NCBI GenBank assembly: GCA_945948555.1 | Contig: CAMFBM010000019.1 | Coordinates: forward strand, 1-45,677 | Direction: 5' to 3' | DNA: 45,677 nucleotides | Source of the DNA: an uncultured Bacteroidales bacterium | GTDB taxonomy: Bacteria > Bacteroidota > Bacteroidia > Bacteroidales > UBA932 | In this document: positions 35,293 through 42,691 of the stretch, piece by piece | Layout of the letters: the number at the start of each line of letters is the position of its first letter | Position numbering within the stretch: the stretch's first letter is position 1 | The notes under the pieces: model-generated | What the model was told of the DNA's origin: nothing | What the model saw: the letters and a program-made list of their open reading frames with translations, nothing else | Database searches by the model: none | Position numbers and translations under genes: made by a program

Positions 35293-36111
35293 ATGAAAAA
35301 GATCTCAATCGTGGCAGTTTCAATGCTCGCTCTGGCTGCCTGCTCACAGAAAGAGAGCATCCAACAGGAAAAAGACCTAAGGATTACCATCAGTCCGGAG
35401 ATTGTCGCTACTAAGGTGACGGGAACCAGTTTTGACTCCCAGGACAAAATCGGCCTTGACATCAGAAAAGACGGAGAATCTACTGATTTCCTTTCAAATG
35501 CGCAGCTGACCTACAACGGCACTGCCTTCACTGGAGCAAATCTGATCTGGTACAAGGGAGAAGTCACATCGACCCTTACTGCATACTATCCGTATTCCGC
35601 AGATGGAAGACCTTCAAGTCTTAATGTCGGGACGGACCAGAGTGCAGGTTATGCAGCATACGATGTCCTCGGAGCAGTGACACACGATGCGACCCCTTCA
35701 GAAGAAGCCGTGACAATGAAGTTCCGCCACCTGCTGTCAATGATTACAGTAACCATTGACAACCAGGCAACCACAAGAACTCTTTCATCCTTTACCGTCA
35801 AAGGTCTCATTCCGGACTGCACACTTGATTTTACGACTCTGACATCTGCAGCAAGCGGCACAGCAGCTGATTTTACTCCTTACAAGGTTGGAGCAGGATA
35901 TGAGTTGCTCGTCCCTGCACAAACAGCAATAGTGACTTTCTCTGCAACCCTGTCAGACGGTTCCACCATTGAAGAAACCGCCAACAGCATTAACCTCAAA
36001 TCAGGAAGCCGTCACAATATGACCGTGACCATCACCGACAAGGACCTGACAGTGAAATTCACAGGCGACATTGAGGACTGGACAGTTGAAGAAGAATTTG
36101 TTTTTGAATAA
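35293..36111 (+). CDS. fimbrillin-family lipoprotein
   Basis: This 272-residue lipoprotein (signal MKKISIVAVSMLALAAC, cysteine 17) consists only of a fimbrillin-like domain. It aligns from end to end with the N-terminal half of the preceding protein: TSFDSQDKIGLDI, LTAYYPYSADGRPSS, TDQSAG, FRHLLSMITVTID, LLVPAQTA and TGDIEDWTVEEEF. The pair is a tandem duplication in which one copy has gained, or the other lost, the FISUMP domain. It ends 3 bp before the bcp start, so bcp appears to be in the same transcript. Without a clear shaft and tip gene set nearby, assembly into a fimbria is uncertain. Confidence 0.8.
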   Translation: MKKISIVAVSMLALAACSQKESIQQEKDLRITISPEIVATKVTGTSFDSQDKIGLDIRKDGESTDFLSNAQLTYNGTAFTGANLIWYKGEVTSTLTAYYPYSADGRPSSLNVGTDQSAGYAAYDVLGAVTHDATPSEEAVTMKFRHLLSMITVTIDNQATTRTLSSFTVKGLIPDCTLDFTTLTSAASGTAADFTPYKVGAGYELLVPAQTAIVTFSATLSDGSTIEETANSINLKSGSRHNMTVTITDKDLTVKFTGDIEDWTVEEEFVFE

Positions 36112-36114
36112 GAT

Positions 36115-36570
36115 ATGCTAAAACCAGGAGACAAAATGCCTTGTTTCGAGGTTGCCGACCAAAACGGCAACCTCGTTAAATCTTCCGACCTGCTCGGAAG
36201 GAAGACCATCGTTTACTTTTACCCCAAGGACAACACCCCCGGATGTACGGCCGAGGCCTGCAACCTCAGGGACAACTATGCAGCTCTCACCGCAGCAGGC
36301 TATAATGTAGTCGGCGTGAGCAAGGACAGCGTGGCCTCTCACCGCAAGTTCACCGACAAGTTCGAGTTGCCGTTCACCCTCCTTGCTGACACCTCAACCC
36401 AGATGCTTCAGGATTTCGGAGCCTGGGGAGAAAAGAAAATGTGCGGAAAGACCTGCGTGGGTACTCTCCGCAAAACATTCATTTTCAACGAGGAAGGCAT
36501 TCTCGAAAAAATCATCGAGAAGGTCGACACCAAAAACCACACCGAGCAGATTCTCGCGAGCGGTAAGTAA
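36115..36570 (+). CDS. bcp: thiol peroxiredoxin (BCP/PrxQ family)
   Basis: The 151-residue cytoplasmic protein reduces hydrogen peroxide and organic hydroperoxides using thioredoxin. The active-site stretch YPKDNTPGCTAEACNLRD has the peroxidatic Cys44 and Cys49, the usual resolving position in atypical two-cysteine BCP enzymes. VVGVSKDSVASHRKF and LLADTS are also family hallmarks, and the length is standard. The gene begins 3 bp after a fimbrillin lipoprotein gene, which links it to the receptor operon, an unusual setting for a housekeeping peroxidase. Its last codons and terminator are duplicated in the 80 bp downstream. Confidence 0.95.
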   Translation: MLKPGDKMPCFEVADQNGNLVKSSDLLGRKTIVYFYPKDNTPGCTAEACNLRDNYAALTAAGYNVVGVSKDSVASHRKFTDKFELPFTLLADTSTQMLQDFGAWGEKKMCGKTCVGTLRKTFIFNEEGILEKIIEKVDTKNHTEQILASGK

Positions 36571-36671
36571 ACAGCCCTGTGGGCTTTTACAGCGAGCAGC
36601 CGACGGCAGTCGGGACGATAATGCTCTTCCCTGGCGCGAGCGGTAAGTAAACAGCCCTGTGGGCTTTTACA
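36555..36671 (+). repeat. 80-bp duplication of the bcp 3' end
   Basis: A 37-bp segment at 36555-36591, covering the last bcp codons, its stop and a small terminator, recurs exactly at 36635-36671, a period of 80 bp. The spacer holds a CCGAC/GTCGG hairpin (36600-36613). Exact identity suggests a recent event. Confidence 0.9.
36573..36588 (+). terminator. small terminator after bcp (first of two copies)
   Basis: AGCCC (36573-36577), TGT and GGGCT (36581-36585) form a 5-bp stem followed by TTT. The duplicate copy lies at 36653-36668. Each alone is weak; the tandem pair may act together. Confidence 0.45.
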
Positions 36672-36687
36672 TGATAATCACTTGTTT

Positions 36688-36713
36688 CGTCATCCCCGAC
36701 TCGATCGGGGATC
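36688..36713. repeat. REP-like palindromic repeat
   Basis: ATCCCCGA (36692-36699) pairs perfectly with TCGGGGAT (36705-36712) over a five-base loop, preceded by CGTC. The layout CGTCAT-YCCCG-loop-CGGGRAT-C matches the palindrome inside the gene at 39375-39400, so the two belong to one dispersed family. Confidence 0.7.
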
Positions 36714-36720
36714 GGTTTCC

Positions 36721-36749
36721 CCGTCAGAAGTCAATGCTGAAGACAGGGC
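36721..36749. repeat. direct repeat, left copy (3' end of the 37636 gene)
   Basis: These 29 bases are identical to 37633-37661, which encodes the last residues (GPVFSIDF) and stop of the minus-strand gene at 37636-40878. After them the copies differ by one inserted C and then share GAC. The copies bracket the ATPase fragment and its promoter. Confidence 0.9.
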
Positions 36750-36779
36750 GACTTTTCGCGTCTGGTACAATTCTTATTG

Positions 36780-36864
36780 AAAATCTCGGGAGAATCGGGG
36801 ATTTTGAGGAAAAAATCTCGGGGAAATCGGGGGTTTTAGTGTGAAAAATCTCGGGGGAATCTGG
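36780..36864. repeat. three GC-rich tandem units
   Basis: AAAATCTCGGG recurs at 36780, 36812 and 36845, each followed by a purine-rich GAATC or AAATC and a G run, and in the first two by TTTT. The period is 32-33 bp. The TCGGGG cores resemble half of the palindrome at 36692-36712. Three degenerate units without spacers of constant length are not a CRISPR array. Confidence 0.65.
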
Positions 36865-36882
36865 AAATGTTTTTGTTAGTTG

Positions 36883-36912
36883 TTGATTATCTGTAATTTA
36901 TCATTATATTTG
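36883..36912 (+). promoter_or_regulatory. intact promoter in front of an ATPase fragment
   Basis: TTG (36883-36885), a 19-bp spacer and TATATTTG (36905-36912) match the Bacteroidota promoter fully. It is of the same strength class as the promoter of the intact ATPase at 11584-11613, but here the N-terminal coding part has been lost. Confidence 0.65.
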
Positions 36913-36924
36913 CCGGCAAAGAGG

Positions 36925-37596
36925 AGAATCATAAGACTATATGAGGAAGATTTCATCAAAATAGATCCAACAGAGAGAGTCTCCAAACTGTTTATGTCAA
37001 TACCGTCTATCTTAGCTCGTAATGTTTCTCGTTATGTTCCGTCATCTGTAATAGGCGAGGTGGAAGAAAATAAGGAGATGGAACTTCTGAAGAGTCTGGA
37101 AGATAGCAAGACCGTAAATATGTCTCATCATGCTGATGATCCGAATGTCGGTCTGCCTACAACAGCCAATTATGATAAGTTCAAACTTTATGTGGGCGAT
37201 ACAGGTCTTTTCATCACTCTTGCCTTCTGGGATAAGGACTTTACCGAGAACGTCATATATGACAAGTTGCTGACAGATAAGCTTCCGGTGAATTTAGGTT
37301 ATGTGTATGAGAATCTTATAGCCCAGATGTTGGTAGCTTCAGGAAACAAACTCTTCTACCATACATGGCCAAAGGACGAAAAGCATTATTACGAGGTTGA
37401 CTTCCTCCTTTCAAGAGGAGCGAAACTCTGCCCGGTTGAAGTCAAGTCATCAGGATATAAGGCTCATGCATCTTTGGATGCATTTAGTGCGAAGTACTCC
37501 AACCGAATAAAGGATAGATATCTGATCTATACTAAGGACTTTGTCCGCGAAGATGAAACACTTTATGTCCCTGCCTATATGACGCCTCTCTTGTAA
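36925..37596 (+). pseudogene. C-terminal fragment of a DUF4143 ATPase
   Basis: The open frame encodes the C-terminal part of an AAA ATPase of the DUF4143 group: RLYEEDFIKIDPTERVSKLF, SIPSILARNVSRYVPSS, KLYVGDTGLFITLAF, GYVYENLIAQMLVASGNKL and a nuclease-like core EVDFLLSRG...PVEVKSSG. The P-loop and the whole N-terminal ATPase domain, normally about 190 residues, are missing; the homologous part begins 12 bp after the promoter. Translation could begin only at an internal ATG such as 36994. The fragment is more AT-rich than the flanking genes and is bracketed by 29-bp direct repeats. A truncated but expressed DUF4143 domain protein is possible; a pseudogene is more likely. Confidence 0.8.
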
Positions 37597-37632
37597 AAAG
37601 ATCTAAACATTTCCTTCCTTCAGCGATTCTGA

Positions 37633-37661
37633 CCGTCAGAAGTCAATGCTGAAGACAGGGC
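37633..37661. repeat. direct repeat, right copy
   Basis: This is the resident copy of the 29-bp repeat, spanning the stop region of the minus-strand gene that ends at 37636. The left copy is at 36721-36749, 912 bp away. Confidence 0.9.
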
Positions 37662-40600
37662 CGACATAGTGGCGGCTCAGGGGAAGGCCGGAGGATTTCA
37701 GGGAGTTGAAGGCGTTTCCGGCATTGAAGGAGTAGGTCACACCGATCTGGAAGGGAAATTCGAGCCAGAGGAGATCACTGAAGTCGATTGCGAAAGTGGC
37801 TCCGGCTGAAAGGAGTCCGTTGCCTTTCCAGCCAAGGAAGGTGTAGTCGAAATGCGGGGTGACGAGCAGACGCTTGATGTACATAAAAGTACCCAAGACG
37901 GAAAGGTCACCGATGTAGATCGGGATACCGTACTCTGCTGAAATCTTTGTCTGGGAGCCGTAAAGGGATGCCACGGAAGGAAGCACGGCGGAGTAATTCT
38001 CGATGCCCCTCGGGAGGGTGTTGGCGGAAACGTCAGAGAAGAAAGCATTCCTGTTGAGCTTGGCCTGGCAGAGAACCTTCAGATACAGTCCCTGCTGCGG
38101 CACTATGCCCGGGAAATAGGCGTAGGCATTCACAAAGCCTGCGGGGGAGAACCAGTCCCCGAGTTTCGGCTGGAATCTCAGACCGGCCGTTATGCCGAAA
38201 CCCCAGCGGGGATAAACCCCGGAATTGGTCACTGGCCGTCTCATCGAGAATCCGGCGGATGCGGTAAAATAATGCCTGATTGTCCTATCTCCCCTCTCCA
38301 TCCTGAAATCTGTCACAAAACCGTTGTCGTCGCGGTTGAAATGGACGGGCTCAAGGTTGAATATGTCGTTTGTCACGGTATATGAAACAGACGGAACGAG
38401 GCTTCGAAGCCATCCTCCGGATGAAAGGTTGAACGGTATATATAACCTTATTCTTCCTGATATATAGGGATTCCCGTTGGCGAAGGACCCATATCCCGCA
38501 CTTTCACCCTTGCCGTTGCGGTAGTAGTAATTCATCGAATATGTCCTTGCGCTTCTGTCGTTTACATCAATTGACGCCTCGATTACCGGATACCATCCGC
38601 TGTAAGTGAAGGTCAGGTGTCCGGAGTGTCTCCAGAATTTCCTGTCATAAGGGTCCTTGTGGGCGGAATATCCGAAATTGGACACCATTGTGCCGAGGTC
38701 GTTCTGGCTCAGGGCAGCCACTCCGAGAGATGCGAAGTCATAGAAGTGTTCCCCGCTGAAGGACATTATGTTGTCGATATTGAAATAGACGGGGGCCCAG
38801 GAGTGAATCCGCATCAGATGGAGGAATTTGCGGTATCTGCGGGGCTCGGTGAAACGCACTGTGGCGGTGTCCGTGAATATGTCATCGGAACCTTCATTAT
38901 GGATGCTGTCTTTCCGGTCTGACGGGAAATATTCCAGGACCTTCCCCTTCAGAGCCCTCACGGTTTCCTGCCGTGAGAGTTCCTCGGCAATTGCGTATTT
39001 GTGAACATTCCGGAAATCAGGCACTTCCCTGTCCAGGAGAGAATCCGCGGGGGACTTCACAAGAAGGTTTCCGTGATAGGTCTTTGCACTGAAGACAAGG
39101 GTGTCCCCGGACGGGGTGAAGGCGAAGTCGTCTGCTCCGTAACGATTAGAGGTCAGGGCACGGACTTCTCCTGAAACAGGGTCGAGGCTGTAGAGTTCCA
39201 TCACTCCGGTCCTGTCACAGGAGAATGTCAGGCGCCCGCCTTCCGTCCTGAGGTTCCTGACGATTGCCCTGACAGGTTCAAGCACAGTGTTCCATATTCC
39301 GTAAGCCACTTTTTCTTCCTTCCTTTCCCTTTCGTCATTCCCGCCAATTCCCCCGTCTTTCCCGCCAATTTCTCCGTCATTCCCGGCTTGGCCGGGAATC
39401 TCCACCGCATAAATCCCGAATCCCCCCTCCGAAACCGCCGAAACGGCAACAGTGGAGCCATCCAGGAACGCACATTCCACCAGCTGAAGCGAATCCGGAG
39501 CCGTCACCCTGAAAAGAGTCCGCCCCGTTGAGGCATCAAGAAAGACCAGTCCCGTGCGTGTGTCATCTGTGTATTCCACAGCACAGACCGTCCTCCCGTC
39601 TGGAGAGACGGCCGGATGAAAAAGCCTTCCTTTCTTTGTCAGGTCTTTTGTGCGGGAGACTGCAGTGTCATAGAACCTGATTCTGGAATTGACTTTCAAT
39701 GACCATCTTGCATCCGGGACAGGCTCACTCCAGTACAATCTGGAAGCCCCATCCCAGGAAAGTTTCTTCACCTCCGATGAAAAAGCGCGGACATACTTCT
39801 CCCTGCCGGCCAGGTCGGTTTTCATCAGGACTGCAGGATGCGCAAGGGTCTTCTTGACGGTAAAGAATCCGTCAGAGAAGGGGGTCGTTGCGGAATATGT
39901 CGTGTAGAATTTCGGAACGGAAACTACAGGAGAAGTCCCTGTGAAGGGCCTGCGGGCATCGATGTCCCGACGCCAGATACGGTTGAGGGTGTCGGCAATC
40001 TCGACGAATGCCTTCCGGATTGGTCTGCCGGCGGTCTTTTTCAGAGTGGATCCAAAGCCGAGTATGTCGTAGGGGCGCTTGGCGATGTGATGGAAATACT
40101 GGCCGACAAAGTCATCAACTCCGTAGAGAAAACGGATTCCGCCGAACATCAGATAGCCGGCCGCATAGTATGAGGGGGTGTAGTTTTTCTGCGAGCCGAA
40201 CCTCCATTTGTTCCAATTGCGGAAATCCCCCTGGTCGAAAGCGATCATGTAGTAGTTCAGGAAGTCGGCCGTCCTGCCCCTTCCGCCGTAGGTGAGTGCC
40301 GTCTCCGCCACGACGGCATCCCCTTCAAGCATCTCCTTCGGAGGATAGAGGCCGATGACCAACCCGTTGAACATCTCTCCGAAGATGTAGTTGAAAGGCC
40401 GGAAGATTCCGCTCAGACCGGTCTGCATCTGGGCCACGTGCCGGGATTCGTGGATGACCAGGCTCTTGTGCCAGGGGACAAAATCCGAGGCATAGGCATC
40501 GGGGGAAGTGTAGAGGTCCATCCTTTTCGGGGCCCAGGCGACTGAACCGTTCGAGCGGGCAGTGTAGGCGTGCAGAATCACTGGAACCTTCCCGCGGGTC

Positions 40601-40878
40601 TTTTCTCCGGGAAGGAAGCCGGCAGTCGCTCCGACCGATTTCCTGTACTTCTCCAGAGTACGCCCGTAAACTCTTGCTGTAGAATCCATTCCGGAAGGAT
40701 AGACAATCCTGAAATTATCCGTTGAGATGGTGTGCCATTTAACGCCCGAGGGATTGTCCCCTGCCTGGTAGAACTGCCCGTGGCAGAGGGATGGAAAAAC
40801 CCAAATCAGAATGGCCGCCAGAAGCCACCCTGAGGATGAGCGGATGCTGGGAAATATATATTCTGTAAAGTTCGTCAT
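37636..40878 (-). CDS. putative secreted zincin, beta-propeller and beta-barrel protein
   Basis: The 1080-residue protein has a signal peptide (cleavage near CHGQ, residue 35). A first domain (about 45-290) resembles peptidase MA-like zincins: VIHESRHVAQMQ places HExxH at His143-Glu144-His147, and EGDA (Glu185) could be the third zinc ligand. The middle (about 320-650) has TolB/WD-like propeller repeats such as LFHPAVSPDGRTVCAVEY and DFAFTPSGDTLVFSA. The C-terminal third has beta-barrel strands and ends YVGPVFSIDF. This would put a protease and propeller on an outer membrane anchor. A palindromic repeat lies in frame at about residues 493-515. I know no characterised member; activity is inferred from motifs. 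A promoter candidate lies at 40916-40923. Confidence 0.7.
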   Translation of the reverse strand: MTNFTEYIFPSIRSSSGWLLAAILIWVFPSLCHGQFYQAGDNPSGVKWHTISTDNFRIVYPSGMDSTARVYGRTLEKYRKSVGATAGFLPGEKTRGKVPVILHAYTARSNGSVAWAPKRMDLYTSPDAYASDFVPWHKSLVIHESRHVAQMQTGLSGIFRPFNYIFGEMFNGLVIGLYPPKEMLEGDAVVAETALTYGGRGRTADFLNYYMIAFDQGDFRNWNKWRFGSQKNYTPSYYAAGYLMFGGIRFLYGVDDFVGQYFHHIAKRPYDILGFGSTLKKTAGRPIRKAFVEIADTLNRIWRRDIDARRPFTGTSPVVSVPKFYTTYSATTPFSDGFFTVKKTLAHPAVLMKTDLAGREKYVRAFSSEVKKLSWDGASRLYWSEPVPDARWSLKVNSRIRFYDTAVSRTKDLTKKGRLFHPAVSPDGRTVCAVEYTDDTRTGLVFLDASTGRTLFRVTAPDSLQLVECAFLDGSTVAVSAVSEGGFGIYAVEIPGQAGNDGEIGGKDGGIGGNDERERKEEKVAYGIWNTVLEPVRAIVRNLRTEGGRLTFSCDRTGVMELYSLDPVSGEVRALTSNRYGADDFAFTPSGDTLVFSAKTYHGNLLVKSPADSLLDREVPDFRNVHKYAIAEELSRQETVRALKGKVLEYFPSDRKDSIHNEGSDDIFTDTATVRFTEPRRYRKFLHLMRIHSWAPVYFNIDNIMSFSGEHFYDFASLGVAALSQNDLGTMVSNFGYSAHKDPYDRKFWRHSGHLTFTYSGWYPVIEASIDVNDRSARTYSMNYYYRNGKGESAGYGSFANGNPYISGRIRLYIPFNLSSGGWLRSLVPSVSYTVTNDIFNLEPVHFNRDDNGFVTDFRMERGDRTIRHYFTASAGFSMRRPVTNSGVYPRWGFGITAGLRFQPKLGDWFSPAGFVNAYAYFPGIVPQQGLYLKVLCQAKLNRNAFFSDVSANTLPRGIENYSAVLPSVASLYGSQTKISAEYGIPIYIGDLSVLGTFMYIKRLLVTPHFDYTFLGWKGNGLLSAGATFAIDFSDLLWLEFPFQIGVTYSFNAGNAFNSLKSSGLPLSRHYVGPVFSIDF
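39333..39399. repeat. in-frame palindromic and 21-bp tandem repeat
   Basis: Three 21-bp units begin CGTCATTCCCG, CGTCTTTCCCG and CGTCATTCCCG at 39333, 39354 and 39375. The third runs into a perfect 9-bp palindrome, ATTCCCGGC (39379-39387) and GCCGGGAAT (39391-39399). On the coding strand this reads EIPGQAGNDGEIGG, then KDGGIGGND, a low-complexity insert inside the propeller region. Multiples of three keep the frame open. Confidence 0.85.
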
Positions 40879-40915
40879 ATGTTAAAAAAATGTTACAATA
40901 ATAGTAACGACAAGG

Positions 40916-40923
40916 CAAATCTA
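40916..40923 (-). promoter_or_regulatory. putative promoter of the zincin-barrel gene
   Basis: Minus-strand TAGATTTG matches TAnnTTTG. ATG stands 19 bp upstream in place of TTG. The start would be near 40909, about 31 nt before the ATG at 40878. Confidence 0.45.
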
Positions 40924-40934
40924 ATTATTTTTTG

Positions 40935-40942
40935 TAATCTTG
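40935..40942 (+). promoter_or_regulatory. possible promoter of the Na/Pi operon
   Basis: TAATCTTG fits TAnnTTTG except for one base and would start transcription about 25 nt before the ATG at 40973. No -33 element is evident. It overlaps the divergent promoter region. Confidence 0.3.
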
Positions 40943-40972
40943 CATTCCATTTTAACCATCATAATCTATTCT

Positions 40973-42691
40973 ATGCACATTGTTTTGCTAGTTTTCACTC
41001 TGATTGGCGCCCTCGGAATGTTCCTCTACGGAATGACCCTGATGAGTGAAAGTCTTCAGAAAGTTGCGGGAGACCGGCTGCGGTCCTTCCTTGCATCAAT
41101 GACCTCAAACGCATTCAAAAGAGTTCTCACAGGTACAGCCATCACAGCCCTAGTGCAGTCCTCCTCTGCAACCACTATTATGGTGGTGAGTTTCGTGAAC
41201 GCCGGCCTGCTCTCCCTCGCAAATGCCGTGGGAGTGATTATGGGAGCAAACATAGGTACCACCCTCACGGCCTGGATCACTGCCCTGGGATTTTCGGTTG
41301 ACATTGCCATATTTTCCGTGCCTCTGATGGCCCTGGGCTTCATCCTGACATCGTCAAAGGACACAAAGAAAAAGAACATAGGAGGTTTCGTCATTGGTTT
41401 CGCCATAATGTTCCTCGGACTTTCCTTCATGAAACAGTCCGCCGGGGAACTTCTCTCCAACAAGGAAGCCATAATGTCATTCCTGAGCCACTTCACCGGC
41501 TTCGGCTTCGGCTCCGTCCTGATTTTCCTTGCCGTGGGAACCATCCTGACCATCGTCCTGCAGGCTTCCAGCGCAACTATGGCAATCACGATGCTCCTTG
41601 CGACCTCCGGTCTGATCGGCTTTGACCTGGCCGCGGCAATGGTCCTCGGAGAAAACATAGGTACGACAATCACGGCTAATATGGCCGCTTCCGTCGGAAA
41701 CACCTCCGCAAAGAGAGCTGCCCGCGCCCACACACTCTTCAATGTCTTCGGAGTTCTCTGGGTACTCGTACTTTTCCATCCTTTCCTCAAACTCATCGGA
41801 CTGATAATGTCTTCCGTCGGATTCCCGAACCCGCTTGAGGCTGACCTGACCAATCCGGATCCGGCAACCCAGACATCCCTGCTCTACGGGATTGCTACGC
41901 TCCACACATTGTTCAATATCACCAACACCCTCATCCTCATCTGGTTCGTTCCTCTCATCGTGAAGATTGTCTCCTGGATGGTCAAGAGTCCGGAAGGCGA
42001 CGAGGAAGAGGTTTTCCGCCTCAAATACATCAGCGGAGGTCTCCTGGGCACCGCCGAGCTTTCGCTTGACGAGGCAAAGCAGGAGATTACATATTTCGGT
42101 GAAATCTGCTACAAGGGTTTCGGCTACATCCGGGAAGCCATCAACGAACAGGATGCCGAGAAATTTGCACAACTGAACCAGAAACTTGTCAAGTACGAGG
42201 AAATTACCGACCGGATTGAGTTCGAGATTGCCTCCTACCTCAACGAAGTCTCGAAGGAAGAACTCAGTGAGAACTCCGAAATGAGAATCAAGGCGATGTA
42301 CAAGATTATCGGCGAGATGGAGAGCCTCGGAGACTCCGGAGAGGCAATCGGAAGAATCCTCCAGCGCAAGAACGCGCACCACAAGGTCTTCGACGAAGCT
42401 ATGCTCGGAAAACTCAACACGATGCTCGACACTGTGGAAACGGCCTACACCGCAATGCTTGAGAATCTGAAGAAGAATTACTCCGAACTGACAGACATCT
42501 CCAATGCCCAGCAGGCAGAGGATGCCATCAACCAGTGCCGCAACACCCTGCGCGAGGAGCATATAGCAAACATAGAGAACGACAGTTACAACTATCAGAC
42601 AGGCGTTTACTATATGGATGTGATTTCCGAACTTGAAAGAATCGGAGACTTCATCATCAACATCTCACAGGCAGAAGAAACTGTTTTATAA
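40973..42691 (+). CDS. Na/Pi cotransporter family protein with PhoU-like tail
   Basis: The 572-residue inner-membrane protein belongs to the NptA/PNaS type II Na+/phosphate cotransporter family. Two inverted membrane repeats carry the signature motifs: VQSSSATTIM (Gln62-Ser65) and LQASSATMAITMLL near residue 200, each followed by a GANIGTT or GENIGTT loop. About eight to ten membrane segments fill residues 1-345. The C-terminal 220 residues are a helical PhoU-like domain (YKIIGEMESLGDSGEAIGRIL). Phosphate is the expected substrate, but this bacterial branch is largely uncharacterised. The ATG giving MHIVLLVFTL is chosen; an upstream ATG-like start would overlap the promoter. The stop overlaps the next start by one base (TAATG). 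Confidence 0.92.
   Translation: MHIVLLVFTLIGALGMFLYGMTLMSESLQKVAGDRLRSFLASMTSNAFKRVLTGTAITALVQSSSATTIMVVSFVNAGLLSLANAVGVIMGANIGTTLTAWITALGFSVDIAIFSVPLMALGFILTSSKDTKKKNIGGFVIGFAIMFLGLSFMKQSAGELLSNKEAIMSFLSHFTGFGFGSVLIFLAVGTILTIVLQASSATMAITMLLATSGLIGFDLAAAMVLGENIGTTITANMAASVGNTSAKRAARAHTLFNVFGVLWVLVLFHPFLKLIGLIMSSVGFPNPLEADLTNPDPATQTSLLYGIATLHTLFNITNTLILIWFVPLIVKIVSWMVKSPEGDEEEVFRLKYISGGLLGTAELSLDEAKQEITYFGEICYKGFGYIREAINEQDAEKFAQLNQKLVKYEEITDRIEFEIASYLNEVSKEELSENSEMRIKAMYKIIGEMESLGDSGEAIGRILQRKNAHHKVFDEAMLGKLNTMLDTVETAYTAMLENLKKNYSELTDISNAQQAEDAINQCRNTLREEHIANIENDSYNYQTGVYYMDVISELERIGDFIINISQAEETVL

Noticed and set aside
36780..36864. Possible mini CRISPR array
   Set aside because: Only three degenerate units, no distinct spacers of constant length and no cas genes.
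36880..37596. Complete ATPase gene starting at 36880
   Set aside because: The first codons overlap the -33 promoter element and the start would be a TTG; the P-loop domain is absent.
39333..39399. Possible CRISPR or frameshift artefact
   Set aside because: Units are 21 bp without spacers and keep the reading frame; the palindrome matches an intergenic repeat family.
41477..42562. Minus-strand open frame of 361 codons
   Set aside because: It is the complement of the Na/Pi cotransporter gene, whose paired QSSS/QASS motifs and overlaps with the next gene are convincing.
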